Origin: Marinoscillum sp. MHG1-6
GTDB lineage: Bacteria; Bacteroidota; Bacteroidia; Cytophagales; Cyclobacteriaceae
Length of the DNA stretch: 64,000 nucleotides
Reading direction: 5' to 3'
Assembly (NCBI RefSeq): GCF_024714475.1
Contig: NZ_JAMZMI010000005.1
Coordinates: 186,001-250,000, forward strand
Both the position numbers and the translations under genes were made by a program. Positions 61,909 to 64,000 of the stretch are shown here, one piece after another. Under the pieces are notes generated by a model. It was not told where the DNA came from. It saw nothing but the letters and a program-made list of their open reading frames with translations, and ran no database searches. How positions within the stretch are numbered: the first letter of the stretch is position 1; each line of letters opens with the position of its first letter.

Positions 61909-64000
61909 TTGAAATTTGCAGAAGTCATTCTCCCTCTCCCACTGAAGGGAACCTTTACGTATAGTATACCAGAGACCATCGAATCACTCGAGCCCGGAAT
62001 TCGTGTGATTGTACAGTTTGGTAAGCGTAAGATCTATACCGGAGTCATTTACCATCTACACGATGAAGCACCCAATGTATACACACCAAAGGAGATTTTG
62101 GATGTATTGGATGAAAGTCCAACATTTACCGCACACCAATTGGAGCTTTTTCATTGGATGTCGAACTATTACATGGCGACCATTGGTGAAGTGATCAATG
62201 CGGCCCTCCCTTCGGGTCTTAAAATTGCCAGTGAGTCTTTTGTCTCAATGAACCCGGATATTGATCTCGATGATCTTGATTTGACAGAAAAAGAACAACT
62301 CATTGTAACTAACCTGCAACAGGCGGACCACACCCTCGATGAACTGGCCAATTTGCTGGAAATAAAATCTCCTCATCATCACATCAAATCGCTTACTCAA
62401 AAGAATGTCATCCATTTGTTTGAGAAGGTTAAAGACAAATACACCGCTCGCACAGAGACACGAATCAGGCTCGATGCTAAATTCGTAGAGGAAGAATCGC
62501 TACAACAAATTTTTGATGAGCTAGAAAAAAAGCCTAAACAATCAGAGGTACTCCTCTCCTATGTGAAGCTCGTCAACGTTTTTGAATACCCATCCAGAAA
62601 CCAAAAAGGCGTTGTCAAAAAAGACCTGATCAATGAAGGAGTAAGCACCTCAAGCTTGTCTACTCTTGTCAAGAAGGGCGTATTTGAAGAATGGAAAGAA
62701 AAGGTTTCTCGCATTCCGCATGACGAAAATGCTGATACAGACATTCCATCCTTGTCCCCCGATCAGGAAAGAGCTAAATTAGAAATTCTGGGTCATTTCC
62801 AATCCAAAGAAACAGTTCTTCTTAAGGGGATTACGGGTAGCGGGAAGACTGAAGTTTACATCTCGCTCATCCAGGACATATTAGACAACGAAGGTTGCGT
62901 CCTTTACTTGCTGCCGGAAATTGCACTGACCACCCAAATTATCAAGAGGCTTCGAAAGGCATTTGGAGACACCTTTGGAATCTACCATTCACGATATTCT
63001 GACAATGAACGCGTCGAGGTTTGGCAAAAGGTATTAAAGGGAGAATACAAATTTGTGGTTGGGGTAAGAAGTGCGGTCTTCCTTCCATTTTCTGACCTGT
63101 CGCTAATCATCGTGGATGAAGAGCATGAACCGTCATATAAACAATATGACCCTGCTCCTCGCTATCATGCAAGAGACACTGCCATCTATATGGCATCAAA
63201 GTTCCACGCCAAAACATTGCTAGGCACAGCTACGCCTGCGATAGAAACTTATAAAAATGCTATTGATGGCAAATTTGGTTTGGTCAGAATGGATAAGCGT
63301 TTTGGCGAAGTCAACCTCCCTGACATCGTTTTTGCAAATCTGAGTAAAGAACGGAAAAAGAAAACCATAAAAGGCAACTTCTCCTCGTCACTTCTTGGAG
63401 CAATGGAGCAAACATTATCTGACGGAAATCAGGTGATCCTATTTCAAAACCGTCGAGGCTACGCCCCATATATTGAGTGTGACCAATGTGGCTATCACGC
63501 CACATGCCCCAACTGTGACGTCAGTCTGACCTACCACATTTATCAGAATGTACTGGTTTGTCATTATTGCGGACATAAGAAATCTATGATCACGGAATGT
63601 CCGCAGTGCCAGTCTCGCGATTTGAGAACTATGAGCTTTGGTACCGAAAAACTCGAAGAGGAACTTGAGATCATGCTTCCTCATGCTCGTATCCAAAGAA
63701 TGGATCTGGATGCCACAAGAAGTAAAAACAGCTACCAAAGGATCATCGACCAATTCGAGAATGGAGAGATTGATATTTTAGTTGGTACACAGATGGTGAG
63801 TAAAGGGCTCGACTTCGATAAGGTGTCCCTCGTGGGTGTATTTGCTGCTGACCGGATGATCAACTTCCCCGACTTCCGGGCGCATGAAAGAGCTTTTCAA
63901 CTAATCCACCAGGTAAGTGGAAGAGCCGGAAGACGAAAACAAAAAGGACAGGTTATCATTCAAACCAATGATCCCGAGCAACCTATACTTCAGCTCATTA
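61909..64000 (+). CDS. priA: primosomal protein N' (PriA helicase), 3' end outside window
   Basis: The frame is open to the window end (697 codons). No ATG fits: an in-frame stop lies at 61894-61896 and the conserved N-terminus FAEVILPLPLKGTFTYSIP begins right after a TTG at 61909. The N-terminal 3'-DNA-binding domain is followed by a helicase core with LLKGITGSGKTEVY (Walker A), VDEEHEPSYKQYD, LGTATPAIETYK and VGTQMVSKGLDFDKVSLVGV. Between them the zinc-binding Cys array reads CDQCGYHATCPNCDVSLTY, then CHYCGHKK and CPQCQS. PriA restarts stalled replication forks. The last helicase part is missing here. Confidence 0.95.
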   Translation, partial: MKFAEVILPLPLKGTFTYSIPETIESLEPGIRVIVQFGKRKIYTGVIYHLHDEAPNVYTPKEILDVLDESPTFTAHQLELFHWMSNYYMATIGEVINAALPSGLKIASESFVSMNPDIDLDDLDLTEKEQLIVTNLQQADHTLDELANLLEIKSPHHHIKSLTQKNVIHLFEKVKDKYTARTETRIRLDAKFVEEESLQQIFDELEKKPKQSEVLLSYVKLVNVFEYPSRNQKGVVKKDLINEGVSTSSLSTLVKKGVFEEWKEKVSRIPHDENADTDIPSLSPDQERAKLEILGHFQSKETVLLKGITGSGKTEVYISLIQDILDNEGCVLYLLPEIALTTQIIKRLRKAFGDTFGIYHSRYSDNERVEVWQKVLKGEYKFVVGVRSAVFLPFSDLSLIIVDEEHEPSYKQYDPAPRYHARDTAIYMASKFHAKTLLGTATPAIETYKNAIDGKFGLVRMDKRFGEVNLPDIVFANLSKERKKKTIKGNFSSSLLGAMEQTLSDGNQVILFQNRRGYAPYIECDQCGYHATCPNCDVSLTYHIYQNVLVCHYCGHKKSMITECPQCQSRDLRTMSFGTEKLEEELEIMLPHARIQRMDLDATRSKNSYQRIIDQFENGEIDILVGTQMVSKGLDFDKVSLVGVFAADRMINFPDFRAHERAFQLIHQVSGRAGRRKQKGQVIIQTNDPEQPILQLI

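Noticed and set aside
1-64000. tRNA, rRNA, CRISPR arrays, insertion sequences, prophage or defence genes
   Set aside because: None of the expected sequence marks (tRNA arm patterns, spaced repeats, transposase motifs) were seen on reading both strands; a covariance-model scan could still find a divergent RNA.

Overview
The window looks like ordinary chromosome of a Bacteroidota bacterium, most likely of the order Cytophagales. The evidence is an alternative complex III (act) plus caa3-type oxidase operon, a SerB-SerA fusion, signal peptides ending in Q, promoter elements of the form TAnnTTTG instead of sigma70 -10 boxes, few strong Shine-Dalgarno sites, and the neighbourhoods parA-parB-DUF5683-dapB-lepB and pyrG-yidC. 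I saw no tRNA, rRNA, CRISPR array, insertion sequence or phage gene. Both ends cut a gene: a histidine kinase on the left and priA on the right.

Layout. 1-1339: the end of a histidine kinase and a GH43-like lipoprotein. 1423-7315 (minus): a tripartite RND efflux operon (adaptor, pump, outer-membrane factor). 7316-7902: a non-coding region with a predicted promoter and a leader of about 220 nt. 7903-10994 (plus): a cold-adaptation cluster of fatty acid desaturase, DEAD-box helicase, CspA-type protein and a larger cold-shock-domain protein. 11130-11423 (minus): a small GNAT protein.

11537-34956 (minus): a 23-kb co-directional block. In transcription order it holds actA, actB, actC, actD, actE, actF (alternative complex III), cytochrome oxidase subunits II and I, heme A synthase, heme O synthase, two subunit III genes and subunit IV. 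A terminator follows, then a shortened SCO-like protein, a DUF420 protein with an EF-hand loop, a small CAMC membrane protein, a DUF983 protein, a giant NtrY-like sensor kinase and a 1160-residue outer-membrane protein. Quinol electrons pass through the Act complex to the oxidase; the ctaA/ctaB products supply its heme and the small membrane proteins probably assist assembly.

35243-41751: a serine hydrolase; a serine biosynthesis group (SerB-SerA fusion, a cysteine-free bacilliredoxin-like protein, a possible 43-residue protein and a SerC-like aminotransferase); a tandem universal stress protein; a MarR regulator. 41877-44547: an ECF sigma factor cassette with a one-TM anti-sigma candidate, a Spy/CpxP-like periplasmic protein and a predicted beta-barrel. 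44629-52707: pyrG, yidC, then parA, parB, DUF5683, dapB, lepB as a tight operon. 52711-64000: ung, apaG, a methyltransferase, a coiled-coil protein, a YHYH lipoprotein with partner, rpsF-rpsR-rplI, a GSCFA protein, a DUF255/YyaL protein, a small helical protein and the start of priA.

Most of the window is core housekeeping. The most unusual signals are the ECF cassette, whose anti-sigma candidate has a periplasmic tail with no basic residue beside a strongly basic Spy-like protein; the SCO-like protein without a copper site in the oxidase operon; the EF-hand in DUF420; the cysteine-free bacilliredoxin homologue; and the cold-adaptation cluster with its structured leader.
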